DNA of 64,000 bases. Source: Alphaproteobacteria bacterium (GTDB lineage: Bacteria; Pseudomonadota; Alphaproteobacteria; UBA9219). Numbering within the stretch: position 1 is the stretch's first letter; each line of letters starts with the position of its first letter. The position numbers and the translations under genes were made by a program. Location of the stretch: the NCBI GenBank assembly GCA_009779745.1, contig WRDR01000001.1, positions 149,495 through 213,494 of the forward strand, written 5' to 3'. Below the pieces are notes generated by a model. The model saw only the letters and a program-made list of their open reading frames with translations. It was not told the DNA's origin and ran no database searches. Of the stretch, positions 27,587 through 36,074 are shown in pieces.

Positions 27587-28249
27587 TTATCGTCTTGTCC
27601 TCGTAGCGTTCTTTTTGTCAGGGGTTGCCATATTCCAGAAAATATCGAACTCTTTAAGGTAACGTTCAGTAAGCAGCTTGGAGCGAATGGTAATGAACTC
27701 ACGCTTTCCGCCCGCTTCATACAAAGATAATGTCAAATATTCTCCGTATAGATACCAAGGAGACATATCTTTGAACTTTTTATCAAGGTTGCGGTAGTCG
27801 CAATACTGTAATTTGTGTTTGGTTTCATTTTCTGTTTCAATGACTCTTGCGTCCAGTCCATTGATTGTCCCCATACGCAGAAAATGATCTGCCACAAATG
27901 CTTCTTCATTTGGCAGATAACGCATATCGCCGAAATTGAACTGGCGGATATTCCCGCCCTTCTTGAGAGTCTCAAAAACATGATCAAGAAATTGTCTGTA
28001 ACCTGCTTTGCCAGAATAACTACGAACATCTTGTTTGCGAATACGCATACCTTCATCAGGCAGAAACTCAACTCCGAACTTATCAAACACAGCGTAAATC
28101 TTTGCCATAGATTTTTCTTGAGGCTGAACAGTTTCGTTTTCAATCTGGCGTATAGTAATGCGTGTTAAGCCAGCCTTATCAGCCAGCTCTTCCATTTTCA
28201 AACCCAGTAATCCTCTAGCTGCTCTTATTTGTCTTCCGGTGATATTCAT
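27587..28249 (-). CDS. XRE-family transcriptional regulator with C-terminal sensor region
   Basis: A 220-residue protein. An N-terminal helix-turn-helix (residues 2-60: GRQIRAARGLLGLKMEELAD, then ITIRQIENETVQPQEKSMAK) is followed by a 150-residue domain with FLDHVFETLKKGGNIRQFNF. That domain is found with some XRE regulators and probably senses a signal. The ATG at 28249 has AAGGAGGA six bases upstream. It faces away from the 28531 gene and is a candidate regulator of the island. A piece of its HTH-coding DNA recurs at 58906-58942. Confidence 0.78.
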   Translation of the reverse strand: MNITGRQIRAARGLLGLKMEELADKAGLTRITIRQIENETVQPQEKSMAKIYAVFDKFGVEFLPDEGMRIRKQDVRSYSGKAGYRQFLDHVFETLKKGGNIRQFNFGDMRYLPNEEAFVADHFLRMGTINGLDARVIETENETKHKLQYCDYRNLDKKFKDMSPWYLYGEYLTLSLYEAGGKREFITIRSKLLTERYLKEFDIFWNMATPDKKNATRTRR

Positions 28250-28530
28250 TAGTTCCTCCTTATGTTCGTTATGAATATCATAAATCATGTTAAAGAATAA
28301 CGCAAGAACAAAAATTATTAACTATACCAGCACTTTTTAACCATAAAACACACTGTTTTTAGCAGATTCTGTGGTAATGTATGTAAAATATCATACTCTA
28401 TGTGTTTCATGGAAAGAATCTTTATTCCACATGAATATTTTACTTGACAAATAGAAATTCCGTGCTATAGGTATAGTATAGTCAGTGAAATGTCAGTGCT
28501 GTTTAATCCACTCAACCACGGAGAAGCACA
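28250..28530. promoter_or_regulatory. Divergent control region between the XRE gene and the 28531 gene
   Basis: This 281-base AT-rich spacer has TTGACA at 28444-28449 and TATAGG at 28466-28471 (16-base spacing), a reasonable promoter for the rightward gene. The divergent XRE regulator may bind here. No oriT core could be identified with confidence, though this spacer and 29065-29196 are the two places where one would be expected. Confidence 0.45.
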
Positions 28531-29064
28531 ATGAGTAATTTTCAAGAGGACAGTAATAACACAAGTGTTTTAAAACAATCTAACAATGTTACGCCAACTA
28601 AAGAACGTTATAAGCACAACGGCGGAGTGAAAGAAGAAGTAATTGCGTATGACACAGAAGGTAATCCTGTTGCTGTGAGATACAAAGCAGTTTGGGAATG
28701 TGCATTAGATGTCTATCGCGATTTTGGACTTCTTAACAACAAAGAACATAAAACTGGTATCGAGTTCAGACGTGTGTATCACGATGCTGCTTCTGCTAGA
28801 AATATTGATATACTTCCGACAACAGAGGTTCAAGCGTTAGAAGAACCAACCAAGAGTGAGACTAAATTGAAACAGGCATACACTGCCTTGCCTTCTGCGG
28901 AAAGAGAAGTTGTTGTTGCTGTTTGCGGTAATAACTTTCATATCCGCAGTATGAGTGCACATGAAAAGCTACGCAAAGGATTAGGACACTTGGCAATAGC
29001 TTGGCATTCTGCGGCTATAGAAATAACAGAGACTCCGAACTTTATTACAAAATTGGAAGACTAA
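28531..29064 (+). CDS. Island protein of unknown function (177 aa)
   Basis: The product has a disordered N-terminus (about 25 residues), a middle segment EEVIAYDTEGNPVAVRYKAV and a helical C-terminal half with LKQAYTALPSAEREVVVAVC and HEKLRKGLGHLAIAWHS. That C-terminal pattern recalls small helical phage or GTA regulatory modules such as DUF6456, but the match is only by eye. It has a promoter at 28444-28471, a GGAGAAGC ribosome-binding site and a rho-independent terminator after it. Its position before the mob genes suggests a regulatory or accessory role. Confidence 0.6.
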   Translation: MSNFQEDSNNTSVLKQSNNVTPTKERYKHNGGVKEEVIAYDTEGNPVAVRYKAVWECALDVYRDFGLLNNKEHKTGIEFRRVYHDAASARNIDILPTTEVQALEEPTKSETKLKQAYTALPSAEREVVVAVCGNNFHIRSMSAHEKLRKGLGHLAIAWHSAAIEITETPNFITKLED

Positions 29065-29118
29065 GAAAATAAGGAGCCAAGAATTTAAAAAGTTTAGAGC
29101 TTAATAAGTTAAGAAACA

Positions 29119-29155
29119 AAAGGCTTTCTAGGTATTAACCGGAAAGCCTTTTTTA
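29119..29155 (+). terminator. Rho-independent terminator
   Basis: AAGGCTTTC (29120-29128) pairs with GAAAGCCTT (29142-29150) and is followed by a run of six T. It lies 55 bases after the 28531 gene and separates it from the mob operon. Confidence 0.85.
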
Positions 29156-29196
29156 TGTCCCGATATACGCTCTACAACCAGAAAAGGAGCTTTGAT

Positions 29197-29802
29197 ATGT
29201 CAAAATACGATGTGCTTACGTCTATTCATAAGCAGTTTAAGCAAGCTGCAAAAGAGACATGCGGTCAAAATAGTCAGACAAATGATACACAAAACGTACA
29301 ACAAAAAGACACACAAAATGTCGGACAAAAGGACTCAAAAATTTTTAAAAGCTACGCGCAAGTTGAGAGTTGCGTCGCACCACATGTCGCACATTCTGTC
29401 GCACATGTGGTTGCACCTCACTCTGCGGGGAGTTTCCCCGAACCCCAATGTAAGAAATCCTATACTCATGGATTGAGACTTCGTGAGGGAGAAATATTTC
29501 TCATTCGCCAAAAAGCGCATGAGTTAAACATGAGTGTTAACACCTACATTAGGGCAAAAGCATTAGGAGACGACTACATAGCAAAACCGCCTGCATGGTT
29601 AAGGGATGTGTTACTCAAACTGTATGCCGAACTTGCCAGACAGGGCAACAACCTTAACCAGCTTGCCCGTAGCGTAAATACGAAGCTGACAACAGCAGAG
29701 AACACTTTGAACATTGCAGATCGATACCGCCAGTTAGTATCCCGTATTCTGCAAAAACTGGAATTAGCTATATCAGGAAGGAGACCGCCCGATGATTATT
29801 AA
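29197..29802 (+). CDS. mobC: MobC-like mobilization protein
   Basis: A relaxosome accessory protein of 201 residues that would help the relaxase bind and nick oriT. The N-terminal third is low-complexity (Gln/Thr/Lys-rich, then Val-Ala-His repeats at about residues 55-75). The conserved part begins near residue 90: LRLREGEIFLIRQKAHELNM, SVNTYIRAKALG and LARQGNNLNQLARSVNT, all typical of the MobC/ribbon-helix-helix group. The ATG at 29197 has AAAGGAG upstream. It overlaps the relaxase start by 11 bases. Confidence 0.82.
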   Translation: MSKYDVLTSIHKQFKQAAKETCGQNSQTNDTQNVQQKDTQNVGQKDSKIFKSYAQVESCVAPHVAHSVAHVVAPHSAGSFPEPQCKKSYTHGLRLREGEIFLIRQKAHELNMSVNTYIRAKALGDDYIAKPPAWLRDVLLKLYAELARQGNNLNQLARSVNTKLTTAENTLNIADRYRQLVSRILQKLELAISGRRPPDDY

Positions 29803-30547
29803 ATCTCACATCAGAGGCGGGTTCAGAAATGCTGCTGCCTATCTTAAAGAACAGGGGTTGAATGAAAAGGCTTGTCTTTGCAGCATGAGCGATCCGCAAG
29901 TAAAAGATTTGGACGAAGCATTCAGGGCAATGTGGGCTGTTAGTGACGGCAGCAAAGTTAAGAAGCCCATTCATCATATCAGTATCAACCCGACGAAGGG
30001 CGAGTATCTAACCGACAAGCAGGTAATGGCAATAGTAGAAAAATGCGAAGAGGCTTACGGATATAAGTTGTTTCATCACCAAAGGGTGATTGTTGAACAC
30101 ATTAAGGACGGACGGCAGCACTTTCACGTTATGTGGAACAGAGTAAGTCTGGAGACAGGCAAAGCAGTCTATCCGGGCTTTCACTGGAAGAAATCAAAGG
30201 AAGTAGCGAGAGAAATGGAAGTCAAACTCGGATTGAAAAAGCCGGAAAAAAGGAAGAAGAAAAAATCGAGTACACGCAAAGCAAACGAGACACAAACGAA
30301 AGGAGCGACCAAAAGTACAACCACACAAACAACAAGAAAGGCAGCAATCAAGCCAACGCTAACGCAGATAAAAGGCAATATACCAACCATTAAAACAACA
30401 AAAGAGAGAAAGCAGAATCCGGCTCCATTCCGCCCTGCCGAACAAAAGAAAGGGTGGCCAGAGGCTGCGATAATGGACTGGGCAGCATGGGGACACTTAT
30501 TCCCCCGCCGCTTCTTTATAAAGTGGCCAGAGCTGGCTAACCACTAA
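29792..30547 (+). CDS. Relaxase / mobilization nuclease
   Basis: A 251-residue relaxase (Pfam Relaxase-like, MOBP-type) that nicks and transfers the element's DNA when a helper conjugation system is present. Motifs are a tyrosine-bearing N-terminus (GGFRNAAAYLKEQ), HHISINPTKGEYLTDKQVMA and the metal-binding HFHVMWNRVSLETGK around residue 110. After residue 145 the chain is a Lys/Thr/Gln-rich tail. It is short for a relaxase and has no helicase or primase part. No type IV secretion or coupling protein gene is present, so the element is mobilizable but not self-transmissible. Confidence 0.87.
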   Translation: MIIKSHIRGGFRNAAAYLKEQGLNEKACLCSMSDPQVKDLDEAFRAMWAVSDGSKVKKPIHHISINPTKGEYLTDKQVMAIVEKCEEAYGYKLFHHQRVIVEHIKDGRQHFHVMWNRVSLETGKAVYPGFHWKKSKEVAREMEVKLGLKKPEKRKKKKSSTRKANETQTKGATKSTTTQTTRKAAIKPTLTQIKGNIPTIKTTKERKQNPAPFRPAEQKKGWPEAAIMDWAAWGHLFPRRFFIKWPELANH

Positions 30548-30645
30548 ATGAAACGAAATTATACAACCGCTAACTAATAAGGAGACACATAAAAACAGAA
30601 AATAAAAAACAAATAACCAGAACCTAACAAACACAACTACAACCA

Positions 30646-30677
30646 CCCCGCCGACACCTGTCTTGCGGGGTTTTTTA
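30646..30677 (+). terminator. Rho-independent terminator after the relaxase
   Basis: CCCCGC (30646-30651) pairs with GCGGGG (30665-30670) and is followed by six T. It is about 100 bases past the relaxase stop. Confidence 0.8.
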
Positions 30678-30732
30678 TAGGGGTCTTCGAGACTCCTACA
30701 TATGCTTTCCGAAAAAGAAAGGGCTATTTATT

Positions 30733-30963
30733 ATGCAAAACACAAAACAATATCTAACACGACGTGAAGCGGCGAATTATATAACTAGCAAAGGGCTGTC
30801 TATAAGTTATAGAACGCTGTCTAAGTACGCAACAGTGGGCGGAAGTCCGGTCTATCACTTGTTTGGCAAGAAGAGGGTTGTATATACAACTGAAAGTTTG
30901 GACGCTTGGATAAATGCTCGTCTTTCAAAGCCTCTGCATCATACATCAGAAATGAGGGTGTGA
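30733..30963 (+). CDS. AlpA-like helix-turn-helix protein, probable excisionase
   Basis: A 76-residue basic protein with a MerR/AlpA-type winged helix: YLTRREAANYITSKGLSISY then RTLSKYATVGGSPVYHLFGK and TTESLDAWINARL. Small proteins of this type next to an attachment site usually act as recombination directionality factors. It ends about 65 bases before the TGCTTCCCA repeats and 145 bases before the right att repeat. GAAAAAGAAAGGG precedes the start. Confidence 0.75.
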   Translation: MQNTKQYLTRREAANYITSKGLSISYRTLSKYATVGGSPVYHLFGKKRVVYTTESLDAWINARLSKPLHHTSEMRV

Positions 30964-31027
30964 GGTTGTTATTGGCTAAAACACCACAAATGATCGTATG
31001 TTTTTTGATAACAAAAGCCCGTTCTCT

Positions 31028-31047
31028 TGCTTCCCATATGCTTCCCA
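31028..31047. repeat. TGCTTCCCA repeats at the right end of the island
   Basis: Two TGCTTCCCA copies (31028-31036 and 31039-31047) form the same 20-base unit as at 18442-18461. They lie 60 bases inside the right att repeat and are probably recombinase arm or Xis sites. Confidence 0.65.
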
Positions 31048-31106
31048 AGCGGATATTTGAAGCTAAGAAATAAGCCCGAAAAGGCGTGTAAGTCATTGAA
31101 AATAAA

Positions 31107-31156
31107 GTGGCGTCCCCTACGGGATTCGAACCCGTGTTACCACCGTGAAAGGGTGA
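31107..31156. repeat. Right attachment repeat
   Basis: Fifty bases identical to 18267-18316. Here they form the 3' half of the intact tRNA-Glu, so the element restored the tRNA when it inserted. With the left copy they define an island of about 12.84 kb plus one repeat. Confidence 0.93.
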
Positions 31157-31183
31157 TGTCCTAGGCCTCTAGACGAAGGGGAC
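31108..31183 (-). tRNA. tRNA-Glu (UUC anticodon)
   Basis: On the minus strand the acceptor GTCCCCT pairs with AGGGGAC, then discriminator G and an encoded CCA. The anticodon loop CTTTCAC gives UUC, and the T-arm is CGGGTTCGAATCCCG. All 76 positions are consistent with a functional tRNA. It is the integration target of the island, and its 3' half is supplied by the element. Confidence 0.95.
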
Positions 31184-31333
31184 GTATAAAATGGAAAATG
31201 TAAAATTGAAAATGTAAAATTATTTCATGCTCTTAGCAGAGTTTTTTTAACTGTTTCCGTTAGCAATTCTAGTAATTTTCCATTTTCCATTTCCCATTCC
31301 TATTAACCTGATATACGCCGTTAATCAAGTAAA

Positions 31334-31513
31334 TTATTTATTTTCACGACTCTTTTCCAAGATATACTTAATTTTAAGCTGTGCGAGGCGTTCTATTTCT
31401 TTATCTGTTGCGTAGCGGGGAGCCTGAAATACTGCTTCTGCACCGGTATTTTCGTCTATACAGGATACTCTTAGTATGTTTCCTATTAAGGTTTTTTCTA
31501 TTAAAAGGGGCAT
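31334..31513 (-). CDS. Small protein, DUF6898-like
   Basis: A 59-residue protein starting MPLLIEKTLIGNILRVSCID and ending in a helix IERLAQLKIKYILEKS. The layout (short beta-rich part, DENTGAEAVFQAPRYAT, then a helix) resembles small alphaproteobacterial DUF6898-like proteins. This is by eye only. The ATG at 31513 is preferred over a TTG at 31564; its ribosome-binding site is weak (AGAGG 13 bases upstream). Function unknown. Confidence 0.55.
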   Translation of the reverse strand: MPLLIEKTLIGNILRVSCIDENTGAEAVFQAPRYATDKEIERLAQLKIKYILEKSRENK

Positions 31514-31633
31514 TTTTCTTATTTTTCCTCTAGTTAACTTTTTATAACTTGTTATACTAACCAATAATTTGCTATACTTGTAGCATATTTTTGCTATGGC
31601 GTATTTTAATTTTCAGCTTTGGAGGCGCACATT

Positions 31634-32419
31634 ATGAGCTCAGAAGTCATTTTCGATCAACTAGGATCTGTCCTGTTTATCAATTTTAACAGACCGTCTT
31701 CTAAAAATGCTATGGATACCACTATGGCTAACTTGCTTAGCAATAAGCTGAAAGCTGTTGCTTCCGACAGGTCTATCCGCGCTATTGTTCTGCGCGGCTC
31801 CGGCGAGAACTTTATGGACGGGTTTGATTTGTCGGGTTACGTTGTCGGAGCTACCTCTGCTCAGGAGCAGATTTTTCAAAAAATCCAGTTTTTCTATTCT
31901 TCTATAAGAGAACTGGCTACTATGGAGAGACCTGTTATCGCTTCTCTGGACGGGGCTGTGTCGGGCGCAGGTCTAAGTTTTCTGTTGGTCAGTGATATTG
32001 TTATTGCTTCCGACAGGGTTTCTATTTCTTCTAATTTCCTTTCTCATGCTCTATTGCCGGACGGCGGCGTTTCTTTCTTTTTGCCCAGAAAGATTGGGCT
32101 TGCTAAAGCTAACGAGCTTCTTTTGTTAGAGAAGCAGCTTACTGCGGCAGATGCCCTAGGTCTGGGTCTTATCAACAAAGTTGTTCCTGCTGCTGATTTA
32201 GAGATAGAGACTTTGGAGCTGGCTAAAAAATTAGCGGACGGTCCTACAAGAAGCATCGGGCTTGCGAAAAGGCTGCTGAACGCTTCTTTCGAGCAGAATC
32301 TTCAATCTCAGCTTTCTCAAGAGGCTTCCATGTGGTCTGCTGTTGCCAAGACCTTTGATTTCAAGGAAGGCGTGAATGCTTTTCATCTGAAGAAGGAGCC
32401 GAGGTATACAGGGGCTTAG
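31634..32419 (+). CDS. Enoyl-CoA hydratase/isomerase family protein
   Basis: A 261-residue crotonase-fold enzyme acting on an acyl-CoA. The oxyanion-hole segment DGAVSGAGLSFLLVSDIVIA lies near residue 105, and LLPDGGVSFFLPRKIG carries an Asp where hydratases have the second catalytic Glu. That makes it closer to PaaG-like isomerases than to classical hydratases. The ATG at 31634 has GGAGG eight bases upstream. It stands alone between the tRNA-Glu site and the FNR gene. The exact substrate is unknown. Confidence 0.82.
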   Translation: MSSEVIFDQLGSVLFINFNRPSSKNAMDTTMANLLSNKLKAVASDRSIRAIVLRGSGENFMDGFDLSGYVVGATSAQEQIFQKIQFFYSSIRELATMERPVIASLDGAVSGAGLSFLLVSDIVIASDRVSISSNFLSHALLPDGGVSFFLPRKIGLAKANELLLLEKQLTAADALGLGLINKVVPAADLEIETLELAKKLADGPTRSIGLAKRLLNASFEQNLQSQLSQEASMWSAVAKTFDFKEGVNAFHLKKEPRYTGA

Positions 32420-32470
32420 TTTTTCCCCTTTACTTTATAGTAAATTACTTTTAAAAAAGTGTGGAGTTAA

Positions 32471-33562
<1,092 letters not shown>

Positions 33563-33577
33563 AGAGGAGATTTTGTT

Positions 33578-33892
33578 ATGAAAATTTATGTTACTGATAT
33601 GAGCGGTAACACTCACGAGCTTGAGGCTACTGAAGATTGGTCTGTTATGGAGATTATCAGAGAAGGCGGCATTCCTATCTTAGCTCAGTGCGGCGGCTCT
33701 TGCGCTTGCGCTACCTGCCATGTTTACGTGGATAAGGAATGGAAGGATAAAATCACTCCTCCGGATGAGGAAGAGATTGCTATGCTGGACGGTGCCTTCG
33801 ATGTTACGGAAGATTCTCGTTTAGCCTGCTGCATTACTTTCACCGAAGAGCTGGACGGTCTTAGAGTCTCTCTTGCTGCCGGTTCTGTATAA
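33578..33892 (+). CDS. [2Fe-2S] ferredoxin, adrenodoxin type
   Basis: A 104-residue electron carrier. The cluster ligands are CGGSCACATC (Cx5Cx2C) and a distal Cys in RLACCITF. The acidic region DEEEIAMLDGAFDVTEDSR is typical of the adrenodoxin/ISC group that supports Fe-S cluster assembly. GAGAGGAG precedes the ATG. Being directly after the FNR gene, it is the probable electron acceptor or donor. Confidence 0.93.
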   Translation: MKIYVTDMSGNTHELEATEDWSVMEIIREGGIPILAQCGGSCACATCHVYVDKEWKDKITPPDEEEIAMLDGAFDVTEDSRLACCITFTEELDGLRVSLAAGSV

Positions 33893-34096
33893 CACAGAGT
33901 TATAAATATGCTGGATTAAACAGGAGGCAGGCTTTAGATTTTATTAGGCGCGTAACCTATTGATTTAATTAAGAATCTTTTTATATCCAATTTTTTTGCA
34001 CTGTAGCAAAAATAATTCTAGTTAGTTTCAAGGTTTTTGTGTATACGAACAAGCGGTAAGATATTTTTAATCTAATATTTTAGAAGGAATAATACT
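33893..34096. other. Intergenic stretch
   Basis: An AT-rich spacer of about 200 bases with no visible gene. It presumably holds the promoter of the 34097 gene. Confidence 0.3.
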
Positions 34097-34279
34097 ATGG
34101 GATACACTTTGTCTGGTAAACCCAGAAAAAAGAATAAAGATACGGATGTTCATACTGTGAGTCAATATGACAGCAGGTTCGATGGTAGATACGGAGAGGA
34201 TCCCACACGAAGCGTAGAGCTGACAAAATATGGGAAGAGGTCTAAGTGGCCTCCCGTAATAAGATTAGATAACGAATAA
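34097..34279 (+). CDS. Small basic protein of unknown function (60 aa)
   Basis: A 60-residue hydrophilic protein with a Lys-rich start (GKPRKKNKDTD) and an arginine/tyrosine-rich body. AGAAGGA eight bases upstream of the ATG supports translation. I recognise no family. It is convergent with the phage-derived block and may be unrelated to it. Confidence 0.45.
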   Translation: MGYTLSGKPRKKNKDTDVHTVSQYDSRFDGRYGEDPTRSVELTKYGKRSKWPPVIRLDNE

Positions 34280-34298
34280 AAATAGTTTATAACAATCC

Positions 34299-34553
34299 TT
34301 ATTCAGTTGGATAAAACATAACGCAGCTTTCCAGTTTTGCTTCGTATTCCTTGTGTTCCAGCAACGCTATGATTAGCTTTTTCACTTTCATATCTATAGG
34401 CATATTTTTTTCAATTTCTGATGAGGCAAACATCGTGCGCTTTTCCATTGGACACTGCAGCAGCATAGGCAGCTCTATTTCTATAGGTCTGAATACTGTT
34501 TCTGCGGCAGTGCAGCCGTTTAAAAACAGATATGTCAAAATCAGAAGCCTCAT
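34299..34553 (-). CDS. Small lipoprotein-like reading frame at the end of the phage block
   Basis: The 84-residue frame starts MRLLILTYLFLNGC, a very short hydrophobic leader with a lipobox (LNGC). It continues TVFRPIEIELPMLLQCPMEK, a proline/glutamate pattern seen in Rz1-like phage lipoproteins (spanins). The upper part overlaps the portal/tail fusion frame, whose last 36 residues (from about 34523 down) look like out-of-frame noise. The lower half is therefore the real coding sequence here, while the start may be the product of a deletion joint. Confidence 0.45.
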   Translation of the reverse strand: MRLLILTYLFLNGCTAAETVFRPIEIELPMLLQCPMEKRTMFASSEIEKNMPIDMKVKKLIIALLEHKEYEAKLESCVMFYPTE

Positions 34554-36049
34554 ATCCCGCCCGCAGCAGAATATCGGAAATTATATCGGCGAGGTTCATG
34601 AATGTGAATTTGTTTATGATAGCAATACGGTTTATTTTATAATAAGTGCCTCCTGAGGAGAGGAAGAGGATTCTGGAATAATCAATAGGGAACAGCATAA
34701 AATAAGGGCTGGAACTATTAATAATATTTAATATTGGAGCTGAAGTTACAGATAGTGAGAAATCAGAAGCGTTGAGATTTATCTCTGAGTAAAGAAGCTG
34801 GTAATCGTGAGAAGGCTGCTGAAAAATTACGATTTTGTTTTCAAAGAAAACAGGGTAATTAGTAGTGCCGGTACCAAAATTAGTAGAAAAAGTCTGCCAT
34901 GGCCGTACAACGGAAACTCCGGAAGGAGTAGGAGAAAAAGACATTAATGTGTAATTGATATTGGAACTGTAAACCAGCGCATTAATGCTGTCAATGTCGA
35001 AATCTAAACTTGGATTGTCCTCGTACATAGGGCAGAGCCACCTGTCAAAAGAGAACACGACTTTAGTAAGCTGAGGAATAACAGTCTCTTCATAGAAAGA
35101 AATTCTAGCCTGTTCCATGTTCGCATAAGTTTGAGTATCCGGAATGCCCACAAGCTGTGCCGGAACTCCGAATGCCAAAGCTATGTCTCGGGCAGCATTG
35201 TTTCTGCCGGACAGCCAATCCATATCTTTGGGCGAAAGACTCATTTCTTTCCAATCCAAACCGCCTTCTAAGATTAAAGGTCTTCCGGCGTTCTGATAGC
35301 TCTGGTACATCTGAGAAATCTGCTCTCTAAGCCGCACTACCTGTTCATCAGACAACGAGGCCGGAGTGCCGTCCTTAGGAGAATAAACCAAAGCTCCGGA
35401 CGGTCTGGCACCCTGATTAAGCAGAGCCTGGTTCCATGCGCCTGAAGAATTGTGCTGGTCAATAGACTGCATAGCAGCTTCTAGCGGCGCAAAGCCGTAC
35501 CAGTCATTCAAAGGGTGAAAAGTTTTGATGTGCAGAATATCAGACGCTCCTGTAATAGGATCGCAAGACCATGAAGTATTTTTGTTGTCTACAGAATAGA
35601 CATACCCTTCAGGCAGAGCACCGGAGCCGGGAATAACTTTCATTCTGTCCAGACGCAGCACATAAAGCTCTGAAGGCTGGGATTTAGAAGAATGTCTTAT
35701 GACTTCTATAAAAGCATTTCCGAATATTTGCAGATTAGCATAAATGGACTCGAAGAAAGCAAAGCCGTCTTGCAGAGGATTGGGATTAGCCAGCAAATCT
35801 AAAATAGAATGTTTGGCAATTTCACGCCCGCGCTCATCGTAAGCCAGCAAAGGAACAGTAGCGGCAGGCATGGCTATTTGAGTTATGCAGCGGTATGCTA
35901 TGACATTTTTTCTGAATCCTTCATTTGCCATAGAAGACATATGACGCTCTGTCCACTTTGGCTGGTGCAGACCGTTCCAAGCAATAATAGGAGAGTCAAG
36001 ATACTGCTTAACAGGCATACTTTTTTTTTCTGAAAAGTTTTGAGAACAT
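34411..36049 (-). pseudogene. GTA/HK97-type portal protein fused to a tail-like segment, frameshifted at the 5' end
   Basis: Portal proteins form the dodecameric DNA gate of phage and GTA capsids. Portal homology runs from residue 13 to about 360 of the main frame, including ALAFGVPAQLVGIPDTQTYA and EETVIPQLTKVVFSFDRWLC. It then passes directly into a 150-residue beta-rich stretch (YPVFFENKIVIFQQPSHDYQ) ending MNLADIISDILLRAG, which looks like a phage/GTA tail-tip protein. A deletion has joined the two. The proper start is ATG 36049 (AAAGGA upstream, MFSKLFRKKK), one base out of frame across a run of nine A; without slippage the frame is closed. Confidence 0.68.
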
Positions 36050-36074
36050 GGCAATCCTTTAAAAAAATGGAAAA

